Shown here: piece by piece, positions 1-11,500 of the stretch
How the letters are laid out: every line of letters begins with the position of its first letter
Position numbering within the stretch: position 1 is the stretch's first letter
DNA from: Paraburkholderia aromaticivorans
GTDB taxonomy: Bacteria; Pseudomonadota; Gammaproteobacteria; Burkholderiales; Burkholderiaceae
Assembly: GCF_002278075.1 (NCBI RefSeq)
Contig: NZ_CP022989.1
Span: 2,852,001-2,916,000 of the forward strand
Reading direction: 5' to 3'
DNA: 64,000 nt
Program-made: the position numbers and the translations under genes
The notes under the pieces: model-generated
The model's database searches: none
What the model saw: only the letters and a program-made list of their open reading frames with translations
Told to the model about the DNA's origin: nothing

Positions 1-145
1 GAATCCTGAAAGTCTTGGCGGATTTCTTCAAATACTTGGATGCGCCCTTACCCCAAAAAGCGACAGCAATATCAATGGAATGGCTGTCTTCGATCAACTT
101 ATCGACGTATTGTTTGTATTCATTCTCGTCAGAACATATGAACAT
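1..145 (-). CDS. Phospholipase D-like protein, N-terminal fragment (runs off window)
   Basis: This minus-strand reading frame opens with ATG at 145, preceded by a GGGGA-type ribosome site about five bases away, and leaves the window after 48 codons. The visible residues start MFICSDENEYKQYVDKLI and continue to a DIAVAFWGKGA stretch. That is the usual opening of PLD-like (HKD-family) proteins, in which a short strand of the type DIAVAFW precedes the first HxK motif. The catalytic HKD motif itself is not in view, so nuclease or phosphodiesterase activity is inferred. It lies 74 bp downstream of the DUF3644 gene on the same strand, so the two may be co-transcribed. Confidence 0.55.
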   Translation of the reverse strand, partial: MFICSDENEYKQYVDKLIEDSHSIDIAVAFWGKGASKYLKKSAKTFRI

Positions 146-219
146 CGTTTCCCCGTTGTATTCTGAAAACCTGATCAAAGTCCCCAATGCGGCTGACGAG
201 CAGTCCAGTAACTATGGGG

Positions 220-1203
220 CTATTGATACTGAGCTGCGTTGTCGGCGCAATGAGCGCTCACCTGCTCGATCCACGGTTCATACCAGTACCACGTTTTCAC
301 AACCAGCGTGCCCAACCCCTTCGCCGGATTCTTTGCATCGACTTGTTTCCAGAACTGCGTGTGGTGGTGCATGCTGAATCTTGGATAGCCAGCTGCCTGC
401 ATTGCCGCTACAACCTGCTTCGGTAGATACTTCGGTCGTTCAGTTTCTTTGATAACAGCGTATTGCGCATTGATGCCCTTCGCAAGCTCAGAATCCGCTT
501 TGACGAACTCGATAACCTGATCCGCCTGACCCTTGCGGTTCGCAGTCTTCGGAACGAACAGTATGCGGTAGGCAAACCGGGGGTCATTGAACTCGTCTGC
601 AGTCAACTTGGCGTCGAAACCGGTGATGAATGCAAGAATGTGCCCCGGCAACCCTACAGTTTGATCGAGAAGGTTGACGTGATCGCGAGTGATCGAAGAG
701 AACTGCAGGCTGAACGCTAGATGCTTGTCGATGCCGTGCTCATCGCCGAAAAGATTTTTGATGTGATCGTTGTAGTTCAGGCAGCAGGCCTGGAAGCGAG
801 CACTCAAAAACTCATCCAAACGCTTCGTCATCTGGTGTTCGATTTCGTGCCGCAGCTCAATCAAGAAGCGCAGATTGTTCGCCGCGTTTTTGTCAACTGG
901 AGATGCCTTATCGTTGAGACAGCGCTCAAGCTCCCAGTACTTCTCCGCTCCATTGGCAGTGTGATCGAATCGCTTCCTCTTGCCGACCATCCGGTAGTAG
1001 CGATACTCGATGCCGTGCTTGCGGTAGTTGGCGTGAAGAAGATATGTCCAAGATATGACCATCAAGACCACGTAGATTTCAGCCTTGAAGGTGATCGCTG
1101 GGTTGTTGAAAACTTGCACCGCAGCCAAGGCTGCTTCACGAGATTTCTTCAGCAGTTCCTTAGAGACGGAACCGATTGTTCGAATTCGCTTCTTGGCTGC
1201 CAT
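220..1203 (-). CDS. DUF3644 domain protein
   Basis: This 327-residue protein starts at ATG 1203 (MAAKKRIRT); an in-frame ATG seven codons upstream is less attractive. The N-terminal half has the pattern of the DUF3644 family: an early helix with KAEIYVVLMVISWTYLLHA, then YRY, a WELE segment and an LRFLIELRHEIEH helix. The C-terminal part has a conserved RPKYLP...FSMHHHTQFWK segment resembling a compact DNA- or nucleotide-binding module. No catalytic motif is known for the family. Members turn up often in defence islands and beside restriction systems, which fits the hsd operon 1.3 kb away. It lies between a serine protease gene and a PLD-like gene on the same strand. Its role is unknown. Confidence 0.7.
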   Translation of the reverse strand: MAAKKRIRTIGSVSKELLKKSREAALAAVQVFNNPAITFKAEIYVVLMVISWTYLLHANYRKHGIEYRYYRMVGKRKRFDHTANGAEKYWELERCLNDKASPVDKNAANNLRFLIELRHEIEHQMTKRLDEFLSARFQACCLNYNDHIKNLFGDEHGIDKHLAFSLQFSSITRDHVNLLDQTVGLPGHILAFITGFDAKLTADEFNDPRFAYRILFVPKTANRKGQADQVIEFVKADSELAKGINAQYAVIKETERPKYLPKQVVAAMQAAGYPRFSMHHHTQFWKQVDAKNPAKGLGTLVVKTWYWYEPWIEQVSAHCADNAAQYQ

Positions 1204-1344
1204 GCTTCCCCCGACATTCAGCATCAGACCAGATCACAACCCTCGAATCAAACGACAATCTGCAGCAGTCGACAATGAACAATTCAAAACGGTTAAGCTT
1301 AGCTGGTCCATTCCTCGTGACCCAGCGGCGCCTGGTTCAATTCG

Positions 1345-2307
1345 TCACGATGTGGGCGCCTCTGCGGAAGATGCCGGTCCAGGCAATGAACCGATCGTTG
1401 TGGTGGCACTGCGCAGAGTATCAAAGGGTTCCAAGTTGGTTGAATCCTTCACCACGAGCCGTGGCGCATAGGGAATCAGATTGCCATGTGCGTCAAGCGC
1501 CGGTACTCCGTCAACAACTTCTCTAACAAAATGTAAGGGCATGCATCGCTCGATACTCGATTGCTCGAAACCACCATTAGCTCCGAGATCTGCTACATAC
1601 ATGCCGATCGTCTGCATCTCGATTCCGCTTTGTCGCTCTCTACGTAGAACGACCGGGCCACCGGAGCTGCCGGCGCGGCCCGCCGAGTGTACAAAGAAGT
1701 TAAACTGATTTGCTCGGAAATCGGCAGCAAGCGAGCACTTGTATGCTACGGCCTGGCCATCGGGAAAACTGTATCCGCCAGGGAACGAGTACATTAGACC
1801 CGAGGATCCCGTGGTCACGCTCAGGCCGGTTTCAACAATCGTGTAGTCACCGAACACGCCACAATCGTTGATTGCTGCGACATTTTTCGGAGCTTGAATT
1901 TCTACAGCCGCAACGTCGATGCACGCGTTGAATGGGTCGTGATACCAACGGAACACCGGCCGGTCACCGTTATACAAGGGAACCGCGACGTTTAGCGCGG
2001 GGACATTCAGAACATTGCCGAACCGCCCGCTCCACGAGTTTTCTTCCCCACGGTGTTTGCAGAAGTAGTATTCGTTTTCCGTGAGGCGATGTAACGCCGT
2101 GACGAAAAAAATTCTGTTTGACTGACTACGGTACAGGAATCCTGTGAAGGTCAGATTGCCTGAGACAGAGAGCATTTGCCCTTTGACTGTAGCGCCTGAT
2201 ACCGGATCCGGAGTGTACATTGCGATTTTGCTTGTTCGATGGCTAATGAGTGCCTGTTTGGTCATGCTCCAACACGCGTCACTCCGGTAAGCGCCGGGCT
2301 GGACCAT
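1345..2307 (-). CDS. Trypsin-like serine protease
   Basis: A chymotrypsin-fold protease is indicated by its catalytic triad, spaced as the family requires: His in TALHRL (about residue 73), Asp in ACIDVAAVEI (about 131) and Ser in AGSSGGPVV (about 215). The start at ATG 2307 has a GAGGA ribosome site; an ATG at 2265 (MTKQALI) is possible, and the reading frame open upstream to 2607 overlaps hsdM antisense and is not used. There is no signal peptide or membrane segment, so it probably acts in the cytoplasm. It is transcribed divergently from hsdM and leads a minus-strand row with the DUF3644 and PLD-like genes. In defence loci such proteases often activate or cut an effector; that role here is inference. 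Confidence 0.72.
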   Translation of the reverse strand: MVQPGAYRSDACWSMTKQALISHRTSKIAMYTPDPVSGATVKGQMLSVSGNLTFTGFLYRSQSNRIFFVTALHRLTENEYYFCKHRGEENSWSGRFGNVLNVPALNVAVPLYNGDRPVFRWYHDPFNACIDVAAVEIQAPKNVAAINDCGVFGDYTIVETGLSVTTGSSGLMYSFPGGYSFPDGQAVAYKCSLAADFRANQFNFFVHSAGRAGSSGGPVVLRRERQSGIEMQTIGMYVADLGANGGFEQSSIERCMPLHFVREVVDGVPALDAHGNLIPYAPRLVVKDSTNLEPFDTLRSATTTIGSLPGPASSAEAPTS

Positions 2308-2401
2308 CGCATCCTCAAAGTTCTGACTGACGTCCAGCCGCACTATGGCCCGCAGCAGCCCCCTGGGCCAGCGTCTCGCTTTCCAGCATTTTGCCGCTAA
2401 T

Positions 2402-2422
2402 ACGATTCGCACGAATCGTGCG
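2402..2422. promoter_or_regulatory. Overlapping palindromes in protease/hsdM divergent promoter
   Basis: Two interlocked dyads share one half: ACGATTCG-CA-CGAATCGT (2402-2419) and CGCACGA-A-TCGTGCG (2408-2422). They sit midway between the divergently read protease start (2307) and the hsdM start, where a regulator or control protein would bind. No binding protein is identified. Confidence 0.4.
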
Positions 2423-2449
2423 GTCCTCGGAAACACGCCTTCTGTCGCC

Positions 2450-2478
2450 GTAAGCGTCATAATGACGCCGACGCTTAC
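2450..2478. promoter_or_regulatory. Nested inverted repeat just upstream of hsdM
   Basis: The outer arms GTAAGCGTC (2450-2458) and GACGCTTAC (2470-2478) enclose an inner perfect dyad GCGTCAT-A-ATGACGC (2454-2468). The inner dyad covers a CATAAT box that could be a -10 element and also the alternative hsdM ATG at 2462. It may be an operator or an RNA hairpin limiting methylase expression. Confidence 0.4.
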
Positions 2479-2500
2479 TTCTGGCCAAACATTTTTACCG

Positions 2501-4057
2501 ATGATCGAAGACATCAGAAAAACCTTGTGGGCGACCGCCGACAAGCTGCGGGCCAATATGGACGCTGCAGAGTACAAGCACATCGTGCTCGGTCTCATTT
2601 TCGTCAAATATATTTCAGACGCCTTTCAAGGTCGCCGTGACGAACTAGCTCGCCGGTTTCTTGATCCGAACGACGATTACTTCCTCCCGGACTGCGATGA
2701 AGAACTGATCGCTTCAGAACTAGACGACCGTGACTATTACAAGGAAGTCAATGCGTTTTGGGTGCCCGAGGCTGCCCGCTGGGAAACGCTGCGTGCCCAA
2801 GCAAAGCAGGCCGACATCGGCAAGCGCATCGATGACGCCCTGTCGCTGATCGAGGCCGAAAACCCGAAACTCAAAGGGATTCTCGACAAGCGGTACGCCC
2901 GAGCCCAACTACCCGACGGAAAGCTAGGCGAGCTCGTCGACCTTGTCTCGAAGATCGGCTTCGGCAGCGATGCGAGCATCGCCCGAGACATTCTCGGCCA
3001 GGTCTACGAATACTTCCTTGGTCAGTTCGCCAGCGCTGAGGGCAAGAAAGGCGGGCAGTTCTACACCCCAGCAAGCATTGTTAAGACGCTGGTGGCTGTG
3101 CTGGCACCGCATCACGGCAAGGTCTACGACCCCTGCTGTGGCTCTGGCGGTATGTTCGTTCAGTCCGAGAAGTTCATTGAAGCGCATGGTGGCAAGCTCG
3201 GCGACGTGTCGATCTACGGTCAGGAGTCGAATCCGACCACCTGGCGTCTGGCAGCGATGAACCTTGCCATTCGTGGTATCGACTTCAATCTTGGCAAGGA
3301 GCCGAACGACACGTTCGTGCGGGACCAGCATGCCGATCTGCGTGCTGATTTCGTTCTCGCCAATCCCCCCTTCAATGTGTCGGACTGGTGGCATGGCAGC
3401 CTCGAAGGCGATCCGCGCTGGGCCTACGGTACGCCGCCGCAGGGCAACGCAAATTACGCGTGGTTGCAGCACATGCTATATCACCTGAAGCCAGTGGGAC
3501 GTGCGGGCATCGTCCTCGCAAACGGCTCGATGAGCTCCAGCCAGAACAGCGAGGGTGAAATCCGGGCAGCGATGGTCGAAGCCGATGTAGTCGAGTGCAT
3601 GGTCGCATTGCCGGGACAGCTCTTCTTCAATACACAGATCCCGGCCTGCCTCTGGTTCCTCGCCAAGCAGAAGACAACTCGTAAAGGCGAAGTGCTGTTC
3701 ATCGATGCTCGCAAGCTTGGACAGTCGGTGAGCCGAGTGCAGATCGAGCTGACCGACGAAGACATCGCCAAGATTGCCGACACCGTTTATGCATGGCGTG
3801 GCGACGCCGAGGCGAAGGTGGCCTATGCTGACGTCCCCGGATTCTGCCGCAGCGTGAGCTTGGCCGAGATTGCCGAACACGGTCACGTAATGACGCCGGG
3901 CCGCTACGTCGGTGCTGAAGAGGTCGAGGACGACGATGAAACTTTCGTCGAGAAGATGCAGAAGCTGACCGAAAAGTTGGGTGAGCAGATGGCCAAGGGC
4001 GCTGAGCTGGACACGCTGATTCGGCAGAAGCTGGGGGGGCTCGGCTATGAGTTCTGA
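2501..4057 (+). CDS. hsdM: Type I restriction-modification system, adenine-methyltransferase subunit
   Basis: HsdM is the DNA N6-adenine methyltransferase subunit. It forms M2S for methylation and R2M2S for restriction. From ATG 2501 the protein is 518 residues, the normal size. It shows the N-terminal [15 protein letters not shown] helix, [10 protein letters not shown] (about 187), the SAM-binding DPCCGSGG (about 210) and the catalytic NPPF (about 288). Alternative starts at 2462 or 2345 are in frame; neither has a clear ribosome site, and 2462 lies inside a palindrome. Its last 11 bases overlap hsdS, indicating translational coupling. The family and subunit assignment is certain, the start less so. 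Confidence 0.93.
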   Translation: MIEDIRKTLWATADKLRANMDAAEYKHIVLGLIFVKYISDAFQGRRDELARRFLDPNDDYFLPDCDEELIASELDDRDYYKEVNAFWVPEAARWETLRAQAKQADIGKRIDDALSLIEAENPKLKGILDKRYARAQLPDGKLGELVDLVSKIGFGSDASIARDILGQVYEYFLGQFASAEGKKGGQFYTPASIVKTLVAVLAPHHGKVYDPCCGSGGMFVQSEKFIEAHGGKLGDVSIYGQESNPTTWRLAAMNLAIRGIDFNLGKEPNDTFVRDQHADLRADFVLANPPFNVSDWWHGSLEGDPRWAYGTPPQGNANYAWLQHMLYHLKPVGRAGIVLANGSMSSSQNSEGEIRAAMVEADVVECMVALPGQLFFNTQIPACLWFLAKQKTTRKGEVLFIDARKLGQSVSRVQIELTDEDIAKIADTVYAWRGDAEAKVAYADVPGFCRSVSLAEIAEHGHVMTPGRYVGAEEVEDDDETFVEKMQKLTEKLGEQMAKGAELDTLIRQKLGGLGYEF

Positions 4058-5354
4058 TTGGGTTCCCTTCACGGAATTGCTGTCTCGAATAGTGGACAAT
4101 CGAGGCAAAACTTGCCCTGTCGGTGACAGCGGGATGCCCCTTATTGCGACCAACTGTGTTAGCAACAACTCGCTATACCCGTCTTACGACACGACGCGAT
4201 TTGTAGATGACGCAACCTACAACTCGTGGTTTCGTGGTCACCCTGAGCCTGGCGATATTCTATTTGTTTGTAAGGGCAGTCCTGGTCGGACGAACTGGGT
4301 TCCAGACCCGGTAGATTTTTGTATTGCACAGGACATGGTGTCTGTCCGTGCAGACCCAGCGCGGGTCTATCCGAAGTATCTGTTTGCGGCACTTCGATCA
4401 TCGACTGTCCAGTCGCAGATCGATAACATGCACGTGGGAACGATGATCCCGCATTTCAAAAAGGGCGACTTCGGTAAGCTAAAGATTCCTATTCCATCGC
4501 GTGCGGCACAGGAGTTCATTGGCGACTACTACTTCGCCATGTCGGAACGAATCGCGTTGCTTCGTGAAATCAACGCAACCCTCGAAGCCATCGCCCAAGC
4601 TCTATTCAAGTCTTGGTTCGTCGACTTCGACCCGGTTCGAGCCAAGGCGGAAGGCCGTGAGCCTGACGGCCTCGACGCGGATACGGCTGCGCTCTTCCCG
4701 GATGGGTTCGAGGACTCTGCCCCGGGCGCAGTGCCCAAGGGATGGGGCAAAGAGCCCATCTACGAACTTGCCCAATATATTAATGGCGCTGCCTATAAGG
4801 CCTTCGAGCCGAATGAAGAGCGCCGAGGTTTGCCCATTGTCAAAATTGCCGAACTCAAGGCAGGAGTGACTGAGCAGACTAAATTTTCCGATGTCCAGAT
4901 GCCAGAGAAATACCGCATCGCAGCGAAGGATATCTTATTCTCATGGTCTGGAAATCCAGACACCTCAATCGATACGTTTGTGTGGTCTCACTGTAAAGCA
5001 TGGCTGAATCAGCACATCTTTAAGGTGGTTCCGACATCACAGATAGAGCGATCCTTTGTGTTGCTTGCGTTGAAGCACATGAAACCCGTCTTTACGGAAA
5101 TTGCACGGAATAAGCAAACTACAGGACTCGGTCACGTTACCGTTTCCGATTTGAAGGCACTACGAGTCGTCAAGCCAAACCCTCCCGTCCTGCACAGCTG
5201 GAGCAAACTGGTGGACCCGTTGGTAGAGAGAGCATTTGTCGTCGGACAGCAGGCTCAAGCTTTGGCCGATCTCCGTGACACGCTTCTGCCTCGCCTGATC
5301 TCCGGCCAACTTCGGCTACCCGACGCCGAGGCAATGCTGAAAGACGCAGCCTAA
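4047..5354 (+). CDS. hsdS: Type I restriction-modification system, specificity subunit
   Basis: This 435-residue HsdS has the standard two target-recognition domains separated by a conserved helix. TRD1 covers about residues 5-150, followed by a spacer helix ending [20 protein letters not shown] (about 185-205). TRD2 runs to about 400, then the C-terminal helix [21 protein letters not shown]. Each TRD reads half of a bipartite recognition site, so the target cannot be deduced by eye. The middle of the gene (about 4760-5200) is more AT-rich than hsdM and hsdR, as expected if TRDs are exchanged by recombination. The start overlaps the hsdM stop by 11 bp. Confidence 0.92.
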   Translation: MSSDWVPFTELLSRIVDNRGKTCPVGDSGMPLIATNCVSNNSLYPSYDTTRFVDDATYNSWFRGHPEPGDILFVCKGSPGRTNWVPDPVDFCIAQDMVSVRADPARVYPKYLFAALRSSTVQSQIDNMHVGTMIPHFKKGDFGKLKIPIPSRAAQEFIGDYYFAMSERIALLREINATLEAIAQALFKSWFVDFDPVRAKAEGREPDGLDADTAALFPDGFEDSAPGAVPKGWGKEPIYELAQYINGAAYKAFEPNEERRGLPIVKIAELKAGVTEQTKFSDVQMPEKYRIAAKDILFSWSGNPDTSIDTFVWSHCKAWLNQHIFKVVPTSQIERSFVLLALKHMKPVFTEIARNKQTTGLGHVTVSDLKALRVVKPNPPVLHSWSKLVDPLVERAFVVGQQAQALADLRDTLLPRLISGQLRLPDAEAMLKDAA

Positions 5355-5384
5355 AACATTGCAGACAACGGGCCGAGAGAACCC

Positions 5385-8300
5385 ATGACAGAAGACCAAT
5401 TAGAACAAGAAGCGCTCGACTGGCTGACCGAAACCGGTTATGCGCATCTCTACGGCCCCGACATCGCCCCCGACGGCGACTCGCCGGAGCGAAGCGACTA
5501 CCGCCAAGTTCTGCTGACTGACCGGCTACGTCAAGCCATCAATCGACTGAATCCCGGTACTCCGGCATCGGCTCGGGACGATGCACTGCGACAGGTCCTG
5601 AACCTCGATACGCCGGTTCTGCTGTCTGCCAATCGTATCTTCCACAACCTGCTTGTCAACGGCGTTCCCGTCGAATACCAGAAGGATGGCGAGACTCGTG
5701 GTGACTTCGTGAAGCTGATCGACTTCAGCGACGTTTCCGCCAACGAGTGGCTGGCGATCAACCAGTTCACGATCAAAGGCCCCAATCACACCCGGCGTCC
5801 CGACGTCATTCTGTTCATCAATGGTCTGCCGCTAGTCCTGCTGGAGTTGAAAAACCCGGCTGACGAGAACGCTGACATCTGGAAAGCCTACGACCAGATC
5901 CAGACGTACAAGGAACAGACCCCCGACGTTTTCCAGTACAACGAGATCCTCATAATTTCCGACGGCAGCGAAGCCCGGATGGGTTCACTCTCGGCTAACT
6001 CGGAACGCTTTCTCGCGTGGCGCACGATTGACGGCGTAACGCTGGATCCTCTCGGCCAGTTCAACGAGCTGGAAACGTTGATTCGGGGAGTGCTTGCACC
6101 GACGTACATGCTGGACTTCCTTCGTTTCTTCGTCTTGTTCGAGGACGACGGCGGCCTGGTGAAGAAGATTGCTGGTTACCATCAGTTCCATGCTGTCCGT
6201 GCTGCAATCGCTCAAGTTGTAGCAGCGTCAAGACCGGGCGGCAGTCACAAGGGTGGTGTGGTTTGGCATACGCAAGGCAGCGGCAAGTCGATCACCATGA
6301 CTTGCTTTGCCGCACGGGTCATGAGGGAAGCGGCGATGGAGAATCCGACCATCGTCGTAATCACCGACCGCAACGATCTCGACGGCCAACTATTCGGCGT
6401 GTTCTCGCTTGCGCATGATTTGCTTCGTGAGGAGCCTGTGCAGGCTGGGACACGGCAGGATTTGAGAGCCAAGCTGGCCAACCGTCCGTCCGGCGGCATT
6501 GTGTTTGCCACTATCCAGAAGTTCATGCCGGGCGAAGACGAAGATACCTTTCCTGTTCTCTCGGATCGCCACAATATCGTTGTGATCGCCGACGAAGCAC
6601 ATCGTACCCAATACGGCTTCGAAGCGAAGTTCAAGGGCGACAACAAAGGCTACCAGGTCGGCTACGCCCAGCATTTGCGAGACGCGCTACCGAACGCCAC
6701 TTTCGTTGCATTCACCGGAACACCGGTTTCGAAGGAGGATCGTGATACCCGTGCCGTGTTCGGTGACTACATCCATGTGTATGACATGCAACAGGCCCGA
6801 GATGATGGGGCGACGGTAGCGATCTACTACGAGTCACGCCTAGCAAAGCTTGGGCTGAAGGAAGAAGCACTACCCGACATTGACGCCGAGGTCGACGAGC
6901 TCGCTGAAGACGAAGAAGACGATGAGCAGTCCAAGCTGAAAACCCGTTGGGCTGCTCTCGAAAAAGTTGTCGGCGCCGAGCCCAGGATTGAGAGCGTTGC
7001 GGCGGACCTCGTTGCGCACTTCGAGGAACGTGACAAGGCTCAGCCAGGCAAGGCAATGATTGTCGCCATGAGCCGGGAGATCTGCGTTCATCTGTACAAC
7101 GAAATCGTGAAGTTGCGCCCGGACTGGCACGATGTCGATCCTGAGAAAGGCGCAATCAAGATCATCATGACCGGCTCGGCGTCCGACAAGGCATTGCTGC
7201 GGCCCCATATCTATTCGAAGCAGGTCAAGAAACGCTTGGAGAAGCGCTTCAAGGATCCGCATGACCCGTTGCGTCTGGTGATCGTGCGTGACATGTGGCT
7301 GACCGGCTTCGACGCGCCTTGCGTCCATACTTTGTACGTCGACAAGCCCATGAAGGGTCACAACCTGATGCAGGCCATCGCCCGTGTCAACCGAGTGTTC
7401 AAGGACAAGCAAGGCGGCTTGGTGGTCGACTACATCGGTATCGCCAATGATCTGAAACAGGCACTGAAGGAATATACGGCCAGCAATGGTCGTGGCAGGC
7501 CTACCGTCGATGCTCACGAGGCCTATGCCCTAGTGGAAGAGAAGCTCGATGTGCTGCGCTCGATGCTGCACGGTTTCGACTACAGCAATTTTCTGACTGG
7601 TGGCCACAAGCTACTGGCGGGTGCTGCGAACTTCGTGCTGGGGCAGAAGGACGGCAAGAAGCGCTTTGCCGACGTAGCTCTTCAGATGAACAAGGCTTTC
7701 ACGCTGTGCTGTACGCTTGACGAGGCGAAGGCGGTCCGTGAGGAAGTTGCTTTCTTTCAGGCCGTGAAGGTGTTGCTGACCAAGCGGGACATCGTGCAGA
7801 AAAAGCGCACCGACGAGGAACGGGAACTGGCGATCCGGCAGATCATCGGATCGGCAGTGGTTTCCGAGGACGTTGTTGACATCTTCGAGTCCGTGGGTCT
7901 AGATAAGCCGAACATCGGCATCCTCGACGATGACTTCCTGGCCGAGGTCCAGAATCTTCCCGAAAAGAACCTTGCGGTGGAACTTCTTGAGCGTCTGCTG
8001 GAGGGTGAAATCAAGAGCCGATTCGGTGGCAACGTCGTGCAGGGAAAAAAATTCTCCGAGCTGCTGGCGAACGTTATCACCCGCTATCAGAACCGCTCGA
8101 TCGAGACCGCACAGGTAATGGAAGAGCTGATCCAAATGGCGAAGAAGTTTCGTGAAGCGGCAAACCGTGGCGAGCAGCTTGGTCTGAGCGAGGACGAGCT
8201 ACGCTTCTACGATGCGCTGGCGAACAACGAAGCGTCGGTCCGGCTGCTGGGTGACGAAACGCTGAAAAAGATCGCCCACGAGCTGACCGAAAGCCTTCGC

Positions 8301-8465
8301 CAGAACGTCAGCGTCGATTGGGAAAAGCGTGAGAGCGTGCGGGCGAAGCTGCGACTGATGGTGAAGCGGATCCTGCGGAAGTACAAGTACCCGCCTGACC
8401 AGCAGGAAGAGGCTGTGCAGACGGTGTTGCAGCAGGCTGAGATGCTGGCAGTGGAGTGGACTTGA
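5385..8465 (+). CDS. hsdR: Type I restriction enzyme, ATP-dependent translocase/endonuclease subunit
   Basis: HsdR supplies DNA translocation and cleavage in the R2M2S complex. The 1026-residue protein has an N-terminal PD-(D/E)xK nuclease (RRPD at 137-140 and LELK at 153-156), then a superfamily 2 motor with Walker A HTQGSGKS (295-302), DEAH (403-406), an AFTGTP motif and an ARVNRVF motif, and a helical C-terminal region that contacts HsdM. It follows hsdS after 30 bp and completes an uninterrupted operon, so the system looks functional. Its extreme 3' end (8388-8441) is similar to a short remnant found behind the next gene. Confidence 0.95.
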   Translation: MTEDQLEQEALDWLTETGYAHLYGPDIAPDGDSPERSDYRQVLLTDRLRQAINRLNPGTPASARDDALRQVLNLDTPVLLSANRIFHNLLVNGVPVEYQKDGETRGDFVKLIDFSDVSANEWLAINQFTIKGPNHTRRPDVILFINGLPLVLLELKNPADENADIWKAYDQIQTYKEQTPDVFQYNEILIISDGSEARMGSLSANSERFLAWRTIDGVTLDPLGQFNELETLIRGVLAPTYMLDFLRFFVLFEDDGGLVKKIAGYHQFHAVRAAIAQVVAASRPGGSHKGGVVWHTQGSGKSITMTCFAARVMREAAMENPTIVVITDRNDLDGQLFGVFSLAHDLLREEPVQAGTRQDLRAKLANRPSGGIVFATIQKFMPGEDEDTFPVLSDRHNIVVIADEAHRTQYGFEAKFKGDNKGYQVGYAQHLRDALPNATFVAFTGTPVSKEDRDTRAVFGDYIHVYDMQQARDDGATVAIYYESRLAKLGLKEEALPDIDAEVDELAEDEEDDEQSKLKTRWAALEKVVGAEPRIESVAADLVAHFEERDKAQPGKAMIVAMSREICVHLYNEIVKLRPDWHDVDPEKGAIKIIMTGSASDKALLRPHIYSKQVKKRLEKRFKDPHDPLRLVIVRDMWLTGFDAPCVHTLYVDKPMKGHNLMQAIARVNRVFKDKQGGLVVDYIGIANDLKQALKEYTASNGRGRPTVDAHEAYALVEEKLDVLRSMLHGFDYSNFLTGGHKLLAGAANFVLGQKDGKKRFADVALQMNKAFTLCCTLDEAKAVREEVAFFQAVKVLLTKRDIVQKKRTDEERELAIRQIIGSAVVSEDVVDIFESVGLDKPNIGILDDDFLAEVQNLPEKNLAVELLERLLEGEIKSRFGGNVVQGKKFSELLANVITRYQNRSIETAQVMEELIQMAKKFREAANRGEQLGLSEDELRFYDALANNEASVRLLGDETLKKIAHELTESLRQNVSVDWEKRESVRAKLRLMVKRILRKYKYPPDQQEEAVQTVLQQAEMLAVEWT

Positions 8466-8563
8466 TTCGGCAAGTTTGGGGTGCCCAGGTCGTTCCCTAG
8501 AACGGTATCTACAAATATCGCACCCCGACTCGGGGAGAAGTAATAAACATAAAAGGTAATACG
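8466..8563 (+). other. Leader between hsdR and the reverse transcriptase, with GC hairpin
   Basis: The 98-bp gap holds a perfect 6-bp hairpin, CCCCGA-C-TCGGGG (8523-8535), followed by an A-rich stretch and an AAGGT ribosome site seven bases before the ATG at 8564. There is no U-tract, so it is not a classical terminator. It could belong to the reverse transcriptase mRNA leader or to an associated RNA. Confidence 0.3.
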
Positions 8564-11500
8564 ATGAGCTACGTCGCTAATTTTAAGGGGTGGGACAAAC
8601 TTGATCTGAAAGACTTGCTCGTCGCCTATAGAAAAGCGAAGGCAGACTGCTACTTTGAAAATACATTCCCGACAGCGATAAAATTTGCGGAATATGAGCA
8701 AGATCTGCTCTTGAATTTGAAATCGCTTCTCAAGATTTTGAGGGAAAAGAATGGGTTTAAAGAAGTGGACGAGCTGTTTGGAAATTTCCGAATTGTTCCA
8801 AAAAAGCTGGAAATAAAAAAACGTCCAGATTCAGAAGATGGTCATATACATTTCTCAGACCCTGATCGGGCCTTTAAGAGCTTGCTGGATAAAAATTCCG
8901 TCATCCCGGAATTTCGGATTATTGGTGATTTTCCAGTAGATGCGCACGTTATTTCGGCTCTATGGATCAACATGATTGGCCATAAGTTTGATGCTTGTCT
9001 TGATGACTCATGTTACGGTGCCCGCCTAAAACGAGTTCGCAATGATGAAGAGCTTGATAAAGCAGCAGGAAAGCTATTTCACATCACAGCGGTTGGCTCA
9101 TTTTTTCCCTACTTCCAGCCATATCAAAGGTGGAGGGGTGACGGACTGAGGGCGATTCGAGGCGAGCTAGACGAAGATCGCAATGTGATTGCAGTGTCAC
9201 TTGATTTGAAATCTTATTATCACTCGATCGATCCATCAATCATTTCATCTGATAAGTTTCTGGAAGCCATCGGACTGAACGGCGCCCAATCGCTTTCTGA
9301 ATGTGAAAAAGAATTTACTGGTCAGATCGCGTGGTTACTAAAAACATGGTCGAAGAAGGCGAGTAAATTCTCGACAAACTTGGCATCTTGTAAGGATGCG
9401 ATACCAGGCGGACTTGTAATCGGCCTTACAGTAGCTAGAATCGTGTCCAATGTGATTTTGCATCGCTGGGATGCTTTAATAAGAGAAAAGGTCACACCGA
9501 TACATTACGGTCGGTACATCGATGATATGTTCCTCGTTCTGCGCGATTCGGGGACTATTAGTGACGCGTCCCAACTGATGAAATTTCTGCAGAACCGACT
9601 TGGCAAGGATTGTTTGTTTCGTGAGTCTGGCGATTCCGGTGCTTGGGTGATTCAGCAAGGTGAAGAATGTCAAGGAAAATCCCTTATCCGGCTTCAGCCA
9701 GAAAAACAGAAACTGTTCGTGCTGCAAGGGCAGGCGGGCAAAGATTTGCTCGATAGCATTGAAAAGGAAATCTATCAGCTTTCAAGTGAGCATCGCTTGA
9801 TGCCGTCGCCAGATCAATTAGAATCCTCGACCGCGGCAAGGGTCCTGTCCGCTGCTGGTAATACCGCTGAACAAGCTGATACCTTGCGAAAGGCCGATGG
9901 CCTTACCATTAGACGATTGAGTTGGTCACTCCAGCTCCGTCACGTAGAAACTCTTGCCAGAGATTTGCCGCCTAAAGCCTGGGAGAAACAGCGGAAGGAG
10001 TTCTATCAATTCGCGCATAACCACATTCTCAGGCCGGATAATCTATTCGCGCACTATCCTTACCTCCCTCGGCTTTTAGGCTTCGCTATCACCCTAAACG
10101 AGTGGGCGCAGGCCGAGGCGGTTGTTAAACGCGCCTTCGCATCAATCGATCAACTCGCAAAACATGTGATAAGCGGGTCAAAAATTGCGATAAACGGGAT
10201 GGAGTGTCTGGCGACCGAGCCAATATGGCAATACGTAAAGGGTTCGTTAACTTGGTCGTTTGTTGATTCCGCTGCCAAATCCTACGATCCAGAATCGTTG
10301 TCATCAAATAACAAATCAAGCAAAGTTTCTCAGCTAGCTAAATTATTTTTTCAGCAACTATTTCAGGAAATGCTGAATTTTAGGGATGTGCTCGAATTTG
10401 ATTTTGGGGCTGGGGATTTCTATTCTAAGGCGCCACTACTGGCGATTTCTGATCTCGCAAAAAAACCTTACAAGAAAATACTCGCTGGCGGCTCATCCTC
10501 CGTTCTCCTGGGCAAGGTTGGCAAGAAAGAAAATAATAATATATTTAATGAGTTTGTGCGTGCCGATTTGCTCGACGCGGCCGAATTGATAAAATTCTTG
10601 AAATCTAGTCGGTCCCGAAGATTGCAAAACATCGGGTTGAAGGACAGGAAAACAGAGAGCTTGATTCCATATTTTTTTCCGACTCGACCCTATACGCCCT
10701 CGGAGATTGCTGAGTTGGCCCCAGAATGTGTGGGAATGAATCCGCTTCTTCAAGATCGACCATCTGTTACTTGGGCGAAATATGTCAGAGCTCTCAGAGG
10801 TGTCTGGGTCAAGCCAACTTTGTTGGCCAGCCAGCAAGACGTTGAACAATCTCCAAAAAGCGGCCGCAAATTTTCGACCGTTCGCATCGGAACTAATAGG
10901 AAGAAAGATGTAATCGTCGCTATAACTAATGTATTAACGCCCGACTCCGCGTGGTCGGCGGCTGCATGTGGTAAGCCTGAACTTTCACTGGACCGCTACA
11001 GTCGGATTGCGGGATTGGTCAATCAGGCGATAGAGTTACGACCTAAGCCTGATTACGTGCTCTTTCCTGAGCTCTCTCTTCCATTGCAATGGGTTTCTAG
11101 CGTTGCCAACCGTCTTTCTGGATCCGGGATTAGCTTAATCGCCGGTACCGAGTACCGCCACAAAAAGAATGACCGGATTTTAAGCGAAGTGTGCCTCGAG
11201 CTTTCCGATAATCGACTCGGTTTCCCCTCTTCAGTCAGAATATGGCAACCCAAGCTCCAACCTGCTGTCGGAGAGGATAGAGAGTTGACATCAAAGTTCG
11301 GGAAACGATGGTTTTACGAAGAAAAGTCTGAAAAACCTGTTAAGCCCGTATATATTCATGACGGCTTTCACTTTGGGCTGTTAGTCTGTTCGGAGTTGCA
11401 GAATAGCAAAGAACGTATTAAATTTCAGGGTGCGGTTGATGCATTAATGGTTTTATCATGGAATCAAGATCTGGACACCTTTTCAGCGCTCATCGAGGCG

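Noticed and set aside
15..377. 120-codon plus-strand frame at the left edge
   Set aside because: It lies opposite the PLD-like and DUF3644 genes and has no coding character.
2345..2500. Longer hsdM start at 2345
   Set aside because: The extra N-terminal residues are not typical of HsdM, lie over the divergent promoter and palindromes, and lack a ribosome site.
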